Shown in pieces: positions 36,306 to 45,027 of a stretch of DNA of 64,000 nt. The stretch lies in the NCBI GenBank assembly GCA_900769985.1, contig CAAGIS010000115.1, positions 24,525 through 88,524 on the forward strand. Direction: 5' to 3'. Below the pieces are notes generated by a model, which searched no databases, was not told the origin of the DNA, and saw only the letters and a program-made list of their open reading frames with translations. The number at the start of each line of letters is the position of its first letter. Position 1 is the first letter of the stretch. Origin of the DNA: Spirochaetia bacterium (GTDB lineage Bacteria; Spirochaetota; Spirochaetia; Treponematales; Treponemataceae). The position numbers and the translations under genes are program-made.

Positions 36306-37016
36306 TTATTGTCGATTAGAATCCTTTATATGTTTTAGAGCAATTTTTCTTGCCAGATAGATGAAAGGTGTATCCAAAAGGCTTGTAATTACATAAATTA
36401 TATAGCATGCGACTGTAATTGAAATAAGTTCTTTTAGTGGGAAAATTCCAAGGAAAGCAATAAAGTTGAACAAAACTATGTTTATAAGCTGCGAAATCAA
36501 AGTCGAAAAATTGTTTCTGAACCAGAGCATTTTTGCATGGCTTCCTGTTTTCTTTTCTGTAAGATTCCACCATTTATGATAAAGCCAGACATCAAGTACT
36601 TCAGAAATTGCATATCCTGCAAGACTTGCGCACAAAATACGCGGTGTATTTGCAAAGAGCGCTTTTACAGAAGGCATTGCCCAGTCGCTTTCTGCAGGAA
36701 TGTAATGGACCCACATTGATGAAAGAACGATAAAGAGAACTGTTGTAAAAATTCCGACAATAACGCCTTTGTCTGCATCTTTTTTTCCGTAGATTTCGCT
36801 CAAAATATCTGTTGCAAGAAAGCTTGAAGCAAACAAAGTATTGCCGAGCGTCTGGTCCATTCCAAAAGCATTGACAAGAATTGTTACTTCGATATTTGCG
36901 AAAACGGCTGCAATTCCAATCCAGGCAAAAAGTCCGCTTTTACCAAACAGACGGAAAAACAGGACTGTGCCGCCAAAAGAAATTACTAATGACATAATCA
37001 GTAATAATTCGTTCAT
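36306..37016 (-). CDS. Queuosine precursor transporter (YhhQ/QPTR family)
   Basis: 236 residues with about six membrane helices. Hallmarks are FASSFLATDILSEIYGKKDADKG (about 60-85), AGYAISEVLDVWLYHKWWNLT (about 135-155) and WFRNNFSTLISQLINIVLF. The family imports preQ0, preQ1 or queuine. It is followed after 27 bp by queH, so the operon couples precursor uptake with the last tRNA-modification step. I looked for a preQ1 riboswitch upstream and did not see a convincing one. Confidence 0.9.
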   Translation of the reverse strand: MNELLLIMSLVISFGGTVLFFRLFGKSGLFAWIGIAAVFANIEVTILVNAFGMDQTLGNTLFASSFLATDILSEIYGKKDADKGVIVGIFTTVLFIVLSSMWVHYIPAESDWAMPSVKALFANTPRILCASLAGYAISEVLDVWLYHKWWNLTEKKTGSHAKMLWFRNNFSTLISQLINIVLFNFIAFLGIFPLKELISITVACYIIYVITSLLDTPFIYLARKIALKHIKDSNRQ

Positions 37017-37206
37017 TTTTAACCTCTTAATCTTGATGACAGGAGAGTCTTAGCGATAAAAAAACAAGGGGAAATTTTAATTAACGTTGACCTGGTTTTG
37101 TTTAACGACAGGAAGGACTTCGAACTGTCTTTTTTTTGTTGTCTTAAAATAACAGATTGCGCTGAATGTATGAACTATAAATTTGTATGGACTTTTATAA
37201 ATTTGG

Positions 37207-38145
37207 CTAGAACAAATCAAAAGAGCAGATTTCGTGTATTTTAAATTGAATGGAATCAGAAAGTTTTTCCAGCTCACTTTCTGACAGGAATCCTTTTGCA
37301 CCGCCTGATTCTCCGATTTTCCAGGAAGCAAAAGTGACGGCTTTTTTTAGACACTCAATCGGGGTATTTCCTTTTAAATAGTAATGAACAAAAGCAGAAA
37401 AGAGAGCATCTCCTGCGCCGACTGTGTTTACTACAGGTCTTGTGTAAACGCTTTCAATTGAAAAAACTTTTTTTGAATCGGAGTCAAGAATCATTGCGCC
37501 TTTTTTACCTTGTCCTAGGACAATGATTTTATTTTGGTATTCTCTGCGAAGTGCAAGCAGAAAATCCTCATGATTTCCCTGTACTTTTTCATCACTTAAA
37601 AAAACGATGTCAGCATTTTGTAAAAAGCGTCTGTTATACGAATCGTGAATGTCGCTCAAATCCTGAAGGTCTGTAAAAATAGGCTTGCCGAATTTTCTGG
37701 CATTTTTTATAAGTTCATCGTTAAAATTGATGTTGCATAGAATAAGACCGTCACACGAGGCGGCCATTTTTTCAACTTTGCTTAAAGGAAAAATGCAATC
37801 CTGAATGTCTTTTAAATCGCAGTAAATTTTTCTTGTGCCGTTTGTGTCAAACAAAATTGCTGACGAACACGTTTTTTCTATCTGGCTGACTACAAATTCA
37901 GTCGTGATGTTTTTATCTTTTAATTCAGCTTTTATCATTTCTGCAATGTTGTCTTTTCCGAGAATAGAAACAGGAATGACTTTGTCATTAAGGCAGTGCA
38001 GGGCATTTATTATATTAAAGGCAACTCCACTAAAGTCAGTGTTAATTTGATTGAACGCATATTCAATAGGACTGTACGTAACGGGAAAATTGTTAATGCA
38101 TATATTTGTTTCAATATTAATTAATCCGCTGACTAAAATTTTCAT
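37207..38145 (-). CDS. PfkB-family carbohydrate/nucleoside kinase
   Basis: 312 residues of the ribokinase-like fold. The C-terminal PfkB signature is clear: VVNTVGAGDALFSAFVHYYL (about 237-256), with the catalytic Asp in GAGD. The N-terminal half has the substrate-binding strand and the DFSGVAFNIINALHCL segment (about 35-50). Substrates in this family include ribose, fructose, adenosine and pseudouridine; the sequence does not decide which. It is a single gene between the queuosine transporter and yhbY, and the gap after it (37017-37206) shows no clear gene. Confidence 0.88.
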   Translation of the reverse strand: MKILVSGLINIETNICINNFPVTYSPIEYAFNQINTDFSGVAFNIINALHCLNDKVIPVSILGKDNIAEMIKAELKDKNITTEFVVSQIEKTCSSAILFDTNGTRKIYCDLKDIQDCIFPLSKVEKMAASCDGLILCNINFNDELIKNARKFGKPIFTDLQDLSDIHDSYNRRFLQNADIVFLSDEKVQGNHEDFLLALRREYQNKIIVLGQGKKGAMILDSDSKKVFSIESVYTRPVVNTVGAGDALFSAFVHYYLKGNTPIECLKKAVTFASWKIGESGGAKGFLSESELEKLSDSIQFKIHEICSFDLF

Positions 38146-38204
38146 TTTAATTTACCTCTTGGATATATGCTGACATTTCATTAAAATACCAAGATATGAT
38201 AGAA

Positions 38205-38483
38205 ATGACAAGTTCACAAAGAAAAGAGTTGAGTGCTAAGGCAAATTCGATTAAGCCTGTTGTAATTATCGGACAGAGCGGACTGACTGATGGTGTTGTC
38301 GGAAAAGTTGAAGAATCACTAAATGCCCATGAATTGATAAAAATTAAATTTCTTGAGTATAAAGACGAAAAAAAAGAAATAATCGAAAAACTTTGCAATG
38401 ACTGCAATGCATCCCTTGTAAGAATAATCGGAAACATTGCAATCATTTACCGCGAAAATAAAGAAAAAAAGCAGAAAGAATAA
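38205..38483 (+). CDS. yhbY: YhbY-family CRM-domain RNA-binding protein
   Basis: About 92 residues forming a single CRM domain: MTSSQRKELSAKANSIKP, then VVIIGQSGLTDGVVGKVEESL (containing the GxxG-type loop GQSGLT) and a C-terminal strand LVRIIGNIAIIYREN. YhbY binds pre-50S ribosomal particles. The start at 38205 is preferred over the ATG at 38196 because family members begin just before the L/S-x-x-Q-R-K motif, and a -10-like TATGAT (38195-38200) covers the earlier ATG. This would make the message near-leaderless. Confidence 0.88.
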   Translation: MTSSQRKELSAKANSIKPVVIIGQSGLTDGVVGKVEESLNAHELIKIKFLEYKDEKKEIIEKLCNDCNASLVRIIGNIAIIYRENKEKKQKE

Positions 38484-38504
38484 ATTTTATTTTAACTGCT
38501 GATT

Positions 38505-39314
38505 TTATTTTACGGAATCAATAACTTTACGCATATCGTCTGTCAGATGTTTTGCGGCAACTGCCGACTGCATGTCTTTGTATTTATCCATTGTAATCTG
38601 AGGCAGAACAGTAAAGTCATAAAAATAAGTTTCGGTCGGGTGAACTTTGTAAAACGGATCATGTTTTCCAAGTCCGTATTTGTCACTTCCGCCGATGTGC
38701 AGCGGCTGAATGTTGCAGCCGGTTGCAAGGGCAATTCGTGCAGCGCCTTTTTTATACGGATTTGTTCCGTGGCGCGGAGTACGTGTTCCTTCTGGGAAGA
38801 TGATTAAATTTGAACCAGAGTCTAGAGACTTTTTACAGTCTGCAACCATTTTGTCAAAATCATCATCATTTGAAATATAAAGCGGTTTTACAATGCCCGA
38901 AACAATAGTATTTTTGAGTCCTGCCCGAATTATGCAGTCAGCATTTTTTACGAATGCAAAAGTATAAATTACATCAAGCAATGAAGGGTGATTTGCTACT
39001 ATGATGCACGATTTTAAATTGCGGAGAGCTTTTAAGTCGCTGACTTTAAATTTTGAAACCTGTATGATGCTCATAAAATGAATTAAGACATTAAAGACAG
39101 AAGAAATGAAAATTCTTCCCTTTACTCTGAAAACGTCTTTATCATGCCAGATAAGTCTGAGTATTGGAAAAACCAGAATAACAATAATAAGTGTTCCAAT
39201 TCCGAAAAGCAGATAAACTAAAAGTTTTGCAATTGTTCTGTAAGCATACAGAAAAGGATTTTTTACTTTTGGTAAATCGTCAGCTGCATATTTTGGATCA
39301 ATCTGTTTTGCCAT
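38505..39314 (-). CDS. PlsC-type 1-acyl-glycerophosphate acyltransferase
   Basis: 269 residues: an N-terminal membrane helix (about 30-55) and the acyltransferase motifs NHPSLLD (H-x4-D, about 110-116), IRAGLKNT and FPEGTRTPRHG (about 174-184). It transfers acyl chains to a glycerophosphate-like acceptor at the inner membrane. It is last in the minus-strand arm of the polyene-like cluster (methyltransferase, chain-length-factor-like protein, this gene), where ApeD-like acyltransferases occur in known aryl-polyene clusters. A housekeeping phospholipid role cannot be excluded. Confidence 0.87.
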   Translation of the reverse strand: MAKQIDPKYAADDLPKVKNPFLYAYRTIAKLLVYLLFGIGTLIIVILVFPILRLIWHDKDVFRVKGRIFISSVFNVLIHFMSIIQVSKFKVSDLKALRNLKSCIIVANHPSLLDVIYTFAFVKNADCIIRAGLKNTIVSGIVKPLYISNDDDFDKMVADCKKSLDSGSNLIIFPEGTRTPRHGTNPYKKGAARIALATGCNIQPLHIGGSDKYGLGKHDPFYKVHPTETYFYDFTVLPQITMDKYKDMQSAVAAKHLTDDMRKVIDSVK

Positions 39315-39346
39315 ATCTTTTTCCTTAAATTTTAAAAATATATTTA

Positions 39347-40036
39347 TTAATTATAGCACTTTTTTATATGAAGTCTAATAAAATCATAGACACTTTCTGG
39401 GATATCGCCTGTGCAATATTCTATTGATTTTATATCTGATTTTACATCAGTAAGCTGATTTTTTGAAAGTATGCAAGAAAAAGCCAGAGGAGGCTTGTTA
39501 TCAGGAGCTGCTTTTCCGTATTCAGAAGGGATAAATTCATCAGCATAAACAAAGATGATTTTATTCTGCGTGCCTGCAAGAACAGGGGCAAGAGCACAAA
39601 GAAGTCCGTCTTTAAAATTATCGTTTGTAGGGAAAATTACGTTATAACCGTTTTTTAAGTTGCAGGCAATTGTCGCCAGGGCAATCGGTGCATTGAAAAC
39701 TGATAAAGAAAAAGATGCCGGCAAAATCATTTTATCTTCGATGATTGATTTATTCAACTTGAATTCACGCTCGATTTCGCCGCGAAAAGAAACGAAAACG
39801 AGTTTTGCGCTTTGTTCAATTTGAATTTTATTGATTAAATCATGGACGACTTCGACTGTCATTTTAGAAAGCTGACTTAATCGCCTTCTGAAAAGTGAGT
39901 CTGTATAACTTAGTGAAGGCGAAATTTTTTCCTGCAGGATTTCTTTTTTATTATTTGCCCAGAGAATCCAATCATTAACAGATTCCAAACCGGGCGCAAA
40001 TAAAGATGGTTCTGAAATAAAAAAATTATCCTTCAA
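39347..40036 (-). CDS. Beta-ketoacyl synthase-like protein (chain-length-factor type, ApeC-like)
   Basis: 229 residues resembling the short N-terminal beta-ketoacyl-synthase-like family (PF13723) found in aryl-polyene clusters. Landmarks are FRRRLSQLSKMTVEVVHDLI (about 48-68), FVSFRGEIEREFKLNKSII and a SFSLSVFNAPIALATIACNLKNG region (about 110-132). It keeps the thiolase-like half but has no active-site Cys in the usual context, so it should serve as a non-catalytic partner that sets chain length. It is followed 32 bp later by the acyltransferase and preceded by the methyltransferase (9-bp gap). Confidence 0.75.
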   Translation of the reverse strand: MKDNFFISEPSLFAPGLESVNDWILWANNKKEILQEKISPSLSYTDSLFRRRLSQLSKMTVEVVHDLINKIQIEQSAKLVFVSFRGEIEREFKLNKSIIEDKMILPASFSLSVFNAPIALATIACNLKNGYNVIFPTNDNFKDGLLCALAPVLAGTQNKIIFVYADEFIPSEYGKAAPDNKPPLAFSCILSKNQLTDVKSDIKSIEYCTGDIPESVYDFIRLHIKKCYN

Positions 40037-40045
40037 GAAAGGTAC

Positions 40046-41155
40046 CTACTTTTTTCTAAATACTAAAAGTGAATAACAATTTGAACCTAAATTATGATGG
40101 GCAGTTTTAAGTTCAAAACCGGCTTCTTCGATGGCATTGACAAGTTCGCCGTATCTGTACATTTTGCTGTTGCCGTTTGCAATGCATGTAAAATAAAGTG
40201 AAGTTGCCTGTAAAGAATAACTTTCTGCTTCAAAGCGCTGCTTGTCCCAAAGCGGTTCCAGAACATAAACATCTGTGTTCTCTGTTGCCACAGCGTGAAC
40301 TTTTTTTAAGATTTTTGTTATCTGATGAAGTGAAAAACAGTCAAGAAACTGGCTCATCCAGACTGCATCCGGCTCAGGAGGAAGGACTGTAGACTCTGCA
40401 AGAATGTTACCGGCATAAGTTGAAATGCGGTTTTTAAAACCTGCAAGTTCAGCATTTTTTTGTGCAACGGCAGTTTGTCCGGGCAAGTCGATGATAGTAA
40501 CGTTTACGTCCGGGTCAAATTTGCAGCTTGCAATTGCCCATTTTGCAGTATTTCCTCCAATATCAAAAAGCCGTTTAGGTTTGTTTTTGTAAACAATTGG
40601 CAGTGCTTCAGGAAAAGCAATGTCGCTGTAAAAGTGGTCAAAGTCAAACCAGCTTTTCTTTTCGCGTTCTGGCAAAGTTGAAAGCGCTTCGTAAACTGTC
40701 GTCCATTGTTCGCCAAAAACTTTAAGACCTTCTGGTTTTCCTGTTTTTATTGAATCAATTAAATTGAACGCACCTTTATAGCAGATGTCATTCGTAAAAT
40801 TGAAATTTACTTTTGTAAGGTTATCTTCCAGCAGAAACCAGCCAGTTTTGCTCAAAGAAAGGCGTTCTTTGCCGTCGACAAGTTTTAAAAGCAGAACATT
40901 CATTCCGACAGCCATTTCTGCAAGAACTCCGACACCGTATTTTGAAATTCCAGATTTTTCAGAAATTTCGTCAATTGTAAGTCCGTCATCACCGCTGTCA
41001 TTGATGATTTTTAGTATATTCAATTCAATTAAAGCCCTTATTGCCTGAAAAGTCAGCGGTGCAAAAGCAATTTTTTGTGCTTCAAATTTTGCATCGATTG
41101 CATGAAGATTGTCGCTTGCAAATTTTTCCATATTAAAATCTGAAGTTCTTTTCAT
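40046..41155 (-). CDS. SAM-dependent O-methyltransferase (winged-helix N-domain)
   Basis: 369 residues: an N-terminal winged-helix/dimerisation domain (about 30-110, LTIDEISEKSGISKYGVGVLAEM) and a class I methyltransferase domain with RLFDIGGNTAKWAIASCKFDP as SAM-binding motif I, VTIIDLPGQTAVAQ as motif II and PDAVWMSQFLDCFS. This matches the plant/polyketide O-methyltransferase type. Within a polyene-like cluster it could methylate the aryl head group. It is first gene of the minus-strand arm; its promoter region is shared with the ACP operon and carries a perfect 16-bp inverted repeat. Confidence 0.82.
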   Translation of the reverse strand: MKRTSDFNMEKFASDNLHAIDAKFEAQKIAFAPLTFQAIRALIELNILKIINDSGDDGLTIDEISEKSGISKYGVGVLAEMAVGMNVLLLKLVDGKERLSLSKTGWFLLEDNLTKVNFNFTNDICYKGAFNLIDSIKTGKPEGLKVFGEQWTTVYEALSTLPEREKKSWFDFDHFYSDIAFPEALPIVYKNKPKRLFDIGGNTAKWAIASCKFDPDVNVTIIDLPGQTAVAQKNAELAGFKNRISTYAGNILAESTVLPPEPDAVWMSQFLDCFSLHQITKILKKVHAVATENTDVYVLEPLWDKQRFEAESYSLQATSLYFTCIANGNSKMYRYGELVNAIEEAGFELKTAHHNLGSNCYSLLVFRKK

Positions 41156-41183
41156 AATTTATGACTTTACCATAATTGTTTAT

Positions 41184-41248
41184 AAAATATCAAGTTTTAA
41201 ACTGTGTTTTGCCAGTAATATAAAAATGAAAGTAAAACTTGATATTTT
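41184..41248. repeat. Perfect 16-bp inverted repeat in the divergent promoter region
   Basis: Arms AAAATATCAAGTTTTA (41184-41199) and TAAAACTTGATATTTT (41233-41248), 33 bp apart, in the 167-bp gap between the divergent methyltransferase and ACP genes. A plus-strand -10 TATAAT lies at 41272-41277, downstream of the right arm. It could be a pair of operator sites controlling both arms of the cluster. Confidence 0.6.
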
Positions 41249-41322
41249 AATATGCTTAGTATATAATTCTCTTTACGTACTAATTTTTTAGTGCTTTTAT
41301 TTTTTTGTTAGGGAATTAGCAG

Positions 41323-41580
41323 ATGGATGAACTTAAACAGGAAATAAAAGAGTTGATTATATCTTCTCTTGAACTTGAAGACGTTAAACCTGAAGATATA
41401 AAAGACGATGCACCTATTTTTGGAAAAGGCTTGGGTCTTGATTCAATCGATGCATTGGAACTTGGCGTAGCGATTAAGAAAAAATTTGGTGTAAAGCTGT
41501 CTGCAGAAAGCGAAGACAGTAGAAAACATTTTGCATCTGTAAATGCTCTTGCTGAATTTATTTCGGCAGAAAAGGCATAA
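41323..41580 (+). CDS. Acyl carrier protein (ApeE-like)
   Basis: 85 residues, a four-helix carrier protein. The phosphopantetheine site is in GLDSIDALEL (Ser about 40), the form seen in secondary-metabolite ACPs of aryl-polyene and related clusters rather than the DSLDTVEL of housekeeping AcpP. It carries the growing acyl chain. First gene of the plus-strand arm, followed 19 bp later by a second ACP with its own AGGGG ribosome binding site. Confidence 0.92.
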   Translation: MDELKQEIKELIISSLELEDVKPEDIKDDAPIFGKGLGLDSIDALELGVAIKKKFGVKLSAESEDSRKHFASVNALAEFISAEKA

Positions 41581-41599
41581 TTATTTTAAGGGGTAAAAA

Positions 41600-41842
41600 A
41601 TGACAAAAGAAGAAATTTTTGCAAAACTTCAAGATGTATTAGAGAACGAATTTGAGGTTGAAAAATCAGACGTAAAATTGGAATCAAAACTTTTTGAAGA
41701 TTTAGACCTTGATTCAATTGATGCAGTTGACCTTGTTGTAAAAATGAAACCTTACATCAATGGAAACATTGATCCTGAAATGTTCAAGAGTGCTAAGACA
41801 ATTCAGAATGTAGTAGATATTCTTGAACCTCTTGCAAAATAA
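41600..41842 (+). CDS. Acyl carrier protein (ApeF-like)
   Basis: 80 residues. The carrier site is LDLDSIDAVDL (Ser about 38). It is distinct in sequence from the first ACP, as with the two ACPs of aryl-polyene clusters, one usually loaded with the starter or chain and the other used for elongation. It is followed 10 bp later by the AMP-ligase gene. Confidence 0.92.
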   Translation: MTKEEIFAKLQDVLENEFEVEKSDVKLESKLFEDLDLDSIDAVDLVVKMKPYINGNIDPEMFKSAKTIQNVVDILEPLAK

Positions 41843-41851
41843 GTAAATTTT

Positions 41852-43864
41852 ATGAAAGCCTTTTTAAAGGTATTCATAGCAATTATTTCGGTACTATATC
41901 CTGTTCTGGTTTTTACATTATTAGTTGTCTATAAATTTCCAGTCAGGATTGTATCGTTGTGTGTTGTTTTTTTGGCACTTGTTTATTTTATTTCTGCAAC
42001 AAGTGAAAACCCGGATAAAGACAAGTCCGGTAAAAAACGTTTTTCTTTTAATTTAAAGCCTTTAATTTCTTCAATATTTTTGCTCATAATCGGAATTACC
42101 TGTTTTTTAACAAACAGTTCTCTTTTTTTAAAACTTTATCCGATTGTAGTCTGTGTCACTTTATTATTTGTTTTTGGCATTACGATATTCACTCGGCCGA
42201 ACATAATTTTCAGATTTGCAACTCTTCAGGACAAGTCAATCATCGGCTCTGTCAATGAAAAAAGAGTTGAACGCTATTGCCTTAAAGTAACGTATATATG
42301 GTGTTCATTTTTTATTTTGAATAGCCTTGTTGCAGCTTACACTGCCTTTTTTTGTGATGAAAAGATTTGGACGATTTACAACTGCGGAATTTCTTATGGA
42401 ATAATGGGAATTATTTTTGCAGTTGAATTTATAGTAAGGAGTTTTGTTAATAAAAAAATGCCTAAGTTTTATCCTATTTCAAAATTTACAGCTGATTCAA
42501 GAAAAGACGATGATGTTTTGACTTATGAAGAATTCTGGTCGTCAAAAAAATATAAAACGTGGAAAGATTTTTTAACTGACAGTGCCAAAATGCGTAAATT
42601 CATTCAAAGCAGGAACGAAAAAAAATGGATTTTGCATTGTGATGATTACTATTATTTTTTATGCACTTATATTGCATTGTTTCAGTGTAAAAAAGAAATT
42701 GCCCTGACGGCAAATATTTCTGAAGAATTTATAAAAGAAATGCGCAAAGAAAACGACGGCTTTTTAACTGACTCAAGAGAAGCAAAAAATTCAGTTTATA
42801 TTCCTGAGGTAATCGAAAATTCTGCAATGCCGACGGAAGAAGAAATTCGAACAACGCCTGCAATCAATGCTGATGAAACAAAAATATATATGTTCACTTC
42901 CGGCAGTACCGGAAAGCCAAAGGCAGTTTTGCAGCGGCTTACAGAATTTGAACTTGACAATGAGTTTATTTTCTCTTTATGGGGAGATGAATTGTTAAAA
43001 AGAAAAGTTGTCGCAACTTTAAGCCAGCATCATATTTACGGACTGCTTTTTTCTGCAATGCTTCCGTTTGCTGCTGGAATTCCTGTAAGACGTCATAGGA
43101 TAGAATTTCCTACTGAGTTTGAAAAACTGACAGACGAAAGTTATTTTGTAGTTGCAGTTCCGGCATTTTTAAAGCGGACAGTTGAAGTTGAAGAAAAACT
43201 GAGTATGAAAAATCCGTTTATTGTAACGAGTGGTGGTGTTTTGTTGCCAGAAGTTGCGGCAAAGACAGAAAAAGTATTTGGTTTCTGGCCGATGGAAGTT
43301 TACGGAAGTACAGAAACGAGCGGAATTGCATACAGGCAGTCAAAAAACGGTTTGGAGTGGACTCCTTTTGCAAATGCAGAGCTTTCGGTAAATGAAGACG
43401 GCTGCCTTAATATAAAATCGCCTTATATAAAAGATCCGGCAGGATTCCAGACAGCAGATTTAGTTGACATTCACCCAGATGGAAAATTTATTTTGCGTGG
43501 TCGCAAGGATTCTATCGTAAAAATAGAAGAAAAAAGAATTTCTTTGACAGAGGTTGAAAACAGGATTTTGCAGACGGGACTTGTAAAAGATGTCTGTGTA
43601 ATTGCGATGAGTGACAGGCGACAGTATCTTGCGGCTGCTATTGTATTCAACGAAGAAGGAAAAAAGAAATTTGCTGACTGGAAAAAGTTTGATATAAATA
43701 TGTATTTTCATGATTATCTTATAGACTTTTTTGAAAACGTTGTCCTGCCGAAAAAATGGCGCTATTTAGATGAACTGCCGATGGATTTACAGGGAAAGAA
43801 AAAGAAGCAAGATATAGAAGCATTATTTACCAAAAATGAAGATAGTGATAATATAACCCAATAA
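41852..43864 (+). CDS. Fused membrane protein and AMP-dependent acyl ligase (ApeG-ApeH-like)
   Basis: 670 residues. The N-terminal 200 residues hold about five to six membrane helices (MKAFLKVFIAIISVLYPVLV onward) and match the COG4648-type membrane protein that is a separate gene in classical aryl-polyene clusters. The rest is an adenylating enzyme: YMFTSGSTGKPKAV (about 350), YGSTETSGIAYR (about 490), FILRGRKDSIVKIEEKRISL (about 555) and the C-terminal Lys in LPMDLQGKKKKQD. It should activate an aryl or fatty acid as adenylate and load it on an ACP, at the membrane. The fusion argues that the two parts work together. Confidence 0.85.
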   Translation: MKAFLKVFIAIISVLYPVLVFTLLVVYKFPVRIVSLCVVFLALVYFISATSENPDKDKSGKKRFSFNLKPLISSIFLLIIGITCFLTNSSLFLKLYPIVVCVTLLFVFGITIFTRPNIIFRFATLQDKSIIGSVNEKRVERYCLKVTYIWCSFFILNSLVAAYTAFFCDEKIWTIYNCGISYGIMGIIFAVEFIVRSFVNKKMPKFYPISKFTADSRKDDDVLTYEEFWSSKKYKTWKDFLTDSAKMRKFIQSRNEKKWILHCDDYYYFLCTYIALFQCKKEIALTANISEEFIKEMRKENDGFLTDSREAKNSVYIPEVIENSAMPTEEEIRTTPAINADETKIYMFTSGSTGKPKAVLQRLTEFELDNEFIFSLWGDELLKRKVVATLSQHHIYGLLFSAMLPFAAGIPVRRHRIEFPTEFEKLTDESYFVVAVPAFLKRTVEVEEKLSMKNPFIVTSGGVLLPEVAAKTEKVFGFWPMEVYGSTETSGIAYRQSKNGLEWTPFANAELSVNEDGCLNIKSPYIKDPAGFQTADLVDIHPDGKFILRGRKDSIVKIEEKRISLTEVENRILQTGLVKDVCVIAMSDRRQYLAAAIVFNEEGKKKFADWKKFDINMYFHDYLIDFFENVVLPKKWRYLDELPMDLQGKKKKQDIEALFTKNEDSDNITQ

Positions 43865-43882
43865 TTTGCATAGGAAAAAATA

Positions 43883-44245
43883 ATGTATTTAGAGAAGCAC
43901 AAAATTTCAGATGAAAAAATAGTTTCAAAAGACGAAAATTCAGTGTTACTTGAATTATTCATCCCGGAAGAAAGTGATTTTTTTGACGGACATTTTCCTG
44001 AAATTCATTTAGTTCCGGCTGTTGCTCAGATTGATATGGCGACTTATTTTATTAAAAAGTATTTTGGAACTACACGCTTTATCGAAAGCACAAAAAGGCT
44101 TAAATTTACTTCTCCTGTAAAACCAAATTCAACTGTTCATATGAGTTTAAAATTTAATCCGGAAAAAAGTTCTGTTGCTTATAAACTGACTTCTGCTGAT
44201 GAACAGAAAGCATATTCTGCAGGAACTTTTGTAATACGCAAGTAG
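43883..44245 (+). CDS. Hot-dog-fold 3-hydroxyacyl-ACP dehydratase (ApeI-like)
   Basis: 120 residues of the FabZ/FabA-like hot-dog family. The key stretch is FDGHFPEIHLVPAVAQIDMA (about 34-53), where family dehydratases have H and D/E in this region. Small proteins of this type act as ApeI-like dehydratases in aryl-polyene clusters. They remove water from 3-hydroxyacyl-ACP to leave trans double bonds. The stop overlaps a GTG, so translation may be coupled to the glycosyltransferase gene. Confidence 0.82.
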   Translation: MYLEKHKISDEKIVSKDENSVLLELFIPEESDFFDGHFPEIHLVPAVAQIDMATYFIKKYFGTTRFIESTKRLKFTSPVKPNSTVHMSLKFNPEKSSVAYKLTSADEQKAYSAGTFVIRK

Positions 44246-44256
44246 TGACAAGAAAT

Positions 44257-45027
44257 ATGCAGCAGGCTTTTATCATTCCCGTTTACAATCATGGTGATAC
44301 TCTTCAAAATGTAGTTGCTTCTTTGGCAGAATATAATTTGCCAATTATTGTCGTTGACGACGGGAACAGACTTAAAGACAAAGTTTTTATAAATCTTGTC
44401 TGCCAGCAATATGAAAACGTTACTCTTATTACAAATAAATTTAACCGCGGAAAAGGGTATTCTGTCTGCCGAGCTATAAAACAGGCTCATAAAATGGGCA
44501 TTACTCATTTGTTCCAGATTGATGCAGACGGACAGCATGATACTGAACAGTGTCAGCTATTTCTGGAAGCTTCAAAAAATAATCCTGATGCATTAATCTG
44601 TGGTTGTCCAAAATTTGATGAGTCAGTTCCTGTTGAACGGCTTAACGGAAGGAAAATCAGCAATAACTATGCTTCGTTTGTAACATTGACAGACGGTTAC
44701 ATAAAAGATGCAATGTGCGGCTATCGTATTTATCCTGTAGAGCCTTTTTATAAAATCTGCCGTTTTTCTTATATTGACAGTCACATGGGATTTGATACTG
44801 AAATTTTAATCCGAATGATTTGGAAAAACGTTCCAATAATTTATATGCCGGTAGAAGTTTCTTATCCTGTCGGGGGCAAATCAAATTTTAGAATGATTCG
44901 GGATAATATCAGAATTTCTTTTATGTTTGCAAGAATGACAATCGGAATGTGGCTTCGCTATCCAATCCTGAATAAAAGACGAAAGAGTCTGAAGAGTGAA
45001 AAAGATAAAAACAAAACAGACGAATAG
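44257..45027 (+). CDS. Family 2 glycosyltransferase (ApeJ N-part-like)
   Basis: About 256 residues of a GT-A fold. Motifs are FIIPVYNHGDTLQNVVASL at the start, IIVVDDGN, and FQIDADGQHD (about 90-100), the DxD-type metal/UDP site. A late positive stretch VSYPVGGKSNFRMIRDNIRIS follows. There are no membrane helices. It likely glycosylates the lipid or polyene product. The start could be the GTG at 44245, which overlaps the previous stop, or the ATG at 44257; neither has a strong ribosome binding site. The gene overlaps the next by 32 bp. In several aryl-polyene clusters the two activities are one fused protein. Confidence 0.85.
   Translation: MQQAFIIPVYNHGDTLQNVVASLAEYNLPIIVVDDGNRLKDKVFINLVCQQYENVTLITNKFNRGKGYSVCRAIKQAHKMGITHLFQIDADGQHDTEQCQLFLEASKNNPDALICGCPKFDESVPVERLNGRKISNNYASFVTLTDGYIKDAMCGYRIYPVEPFYKICRFSYIDSHMGFDTEILIRMIWKNVPIIYMPVEVSYPVGGKSNFRMIRDNIRISFMFARMTIGMWLRYPILNKRRKSLKSEKDKNKTDE

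Noticed and set aside
37017..37206. preQ1 riboswitch or small gene upstream of the queuosine transporter
   Set aside because: I could not find the preQ1-I pattern of a stem followed by an A-rich tail and ribosome binding site sequestering, and the ORFs here are shadows.
39347..40036. Active beta-ketoacyl synthase that could supply condensation in the cluster
   Set aside because: Too short (229 residues) and lacks a Cys/His/His triad context; it fits the non-catalytic chain-length-factor-like family.
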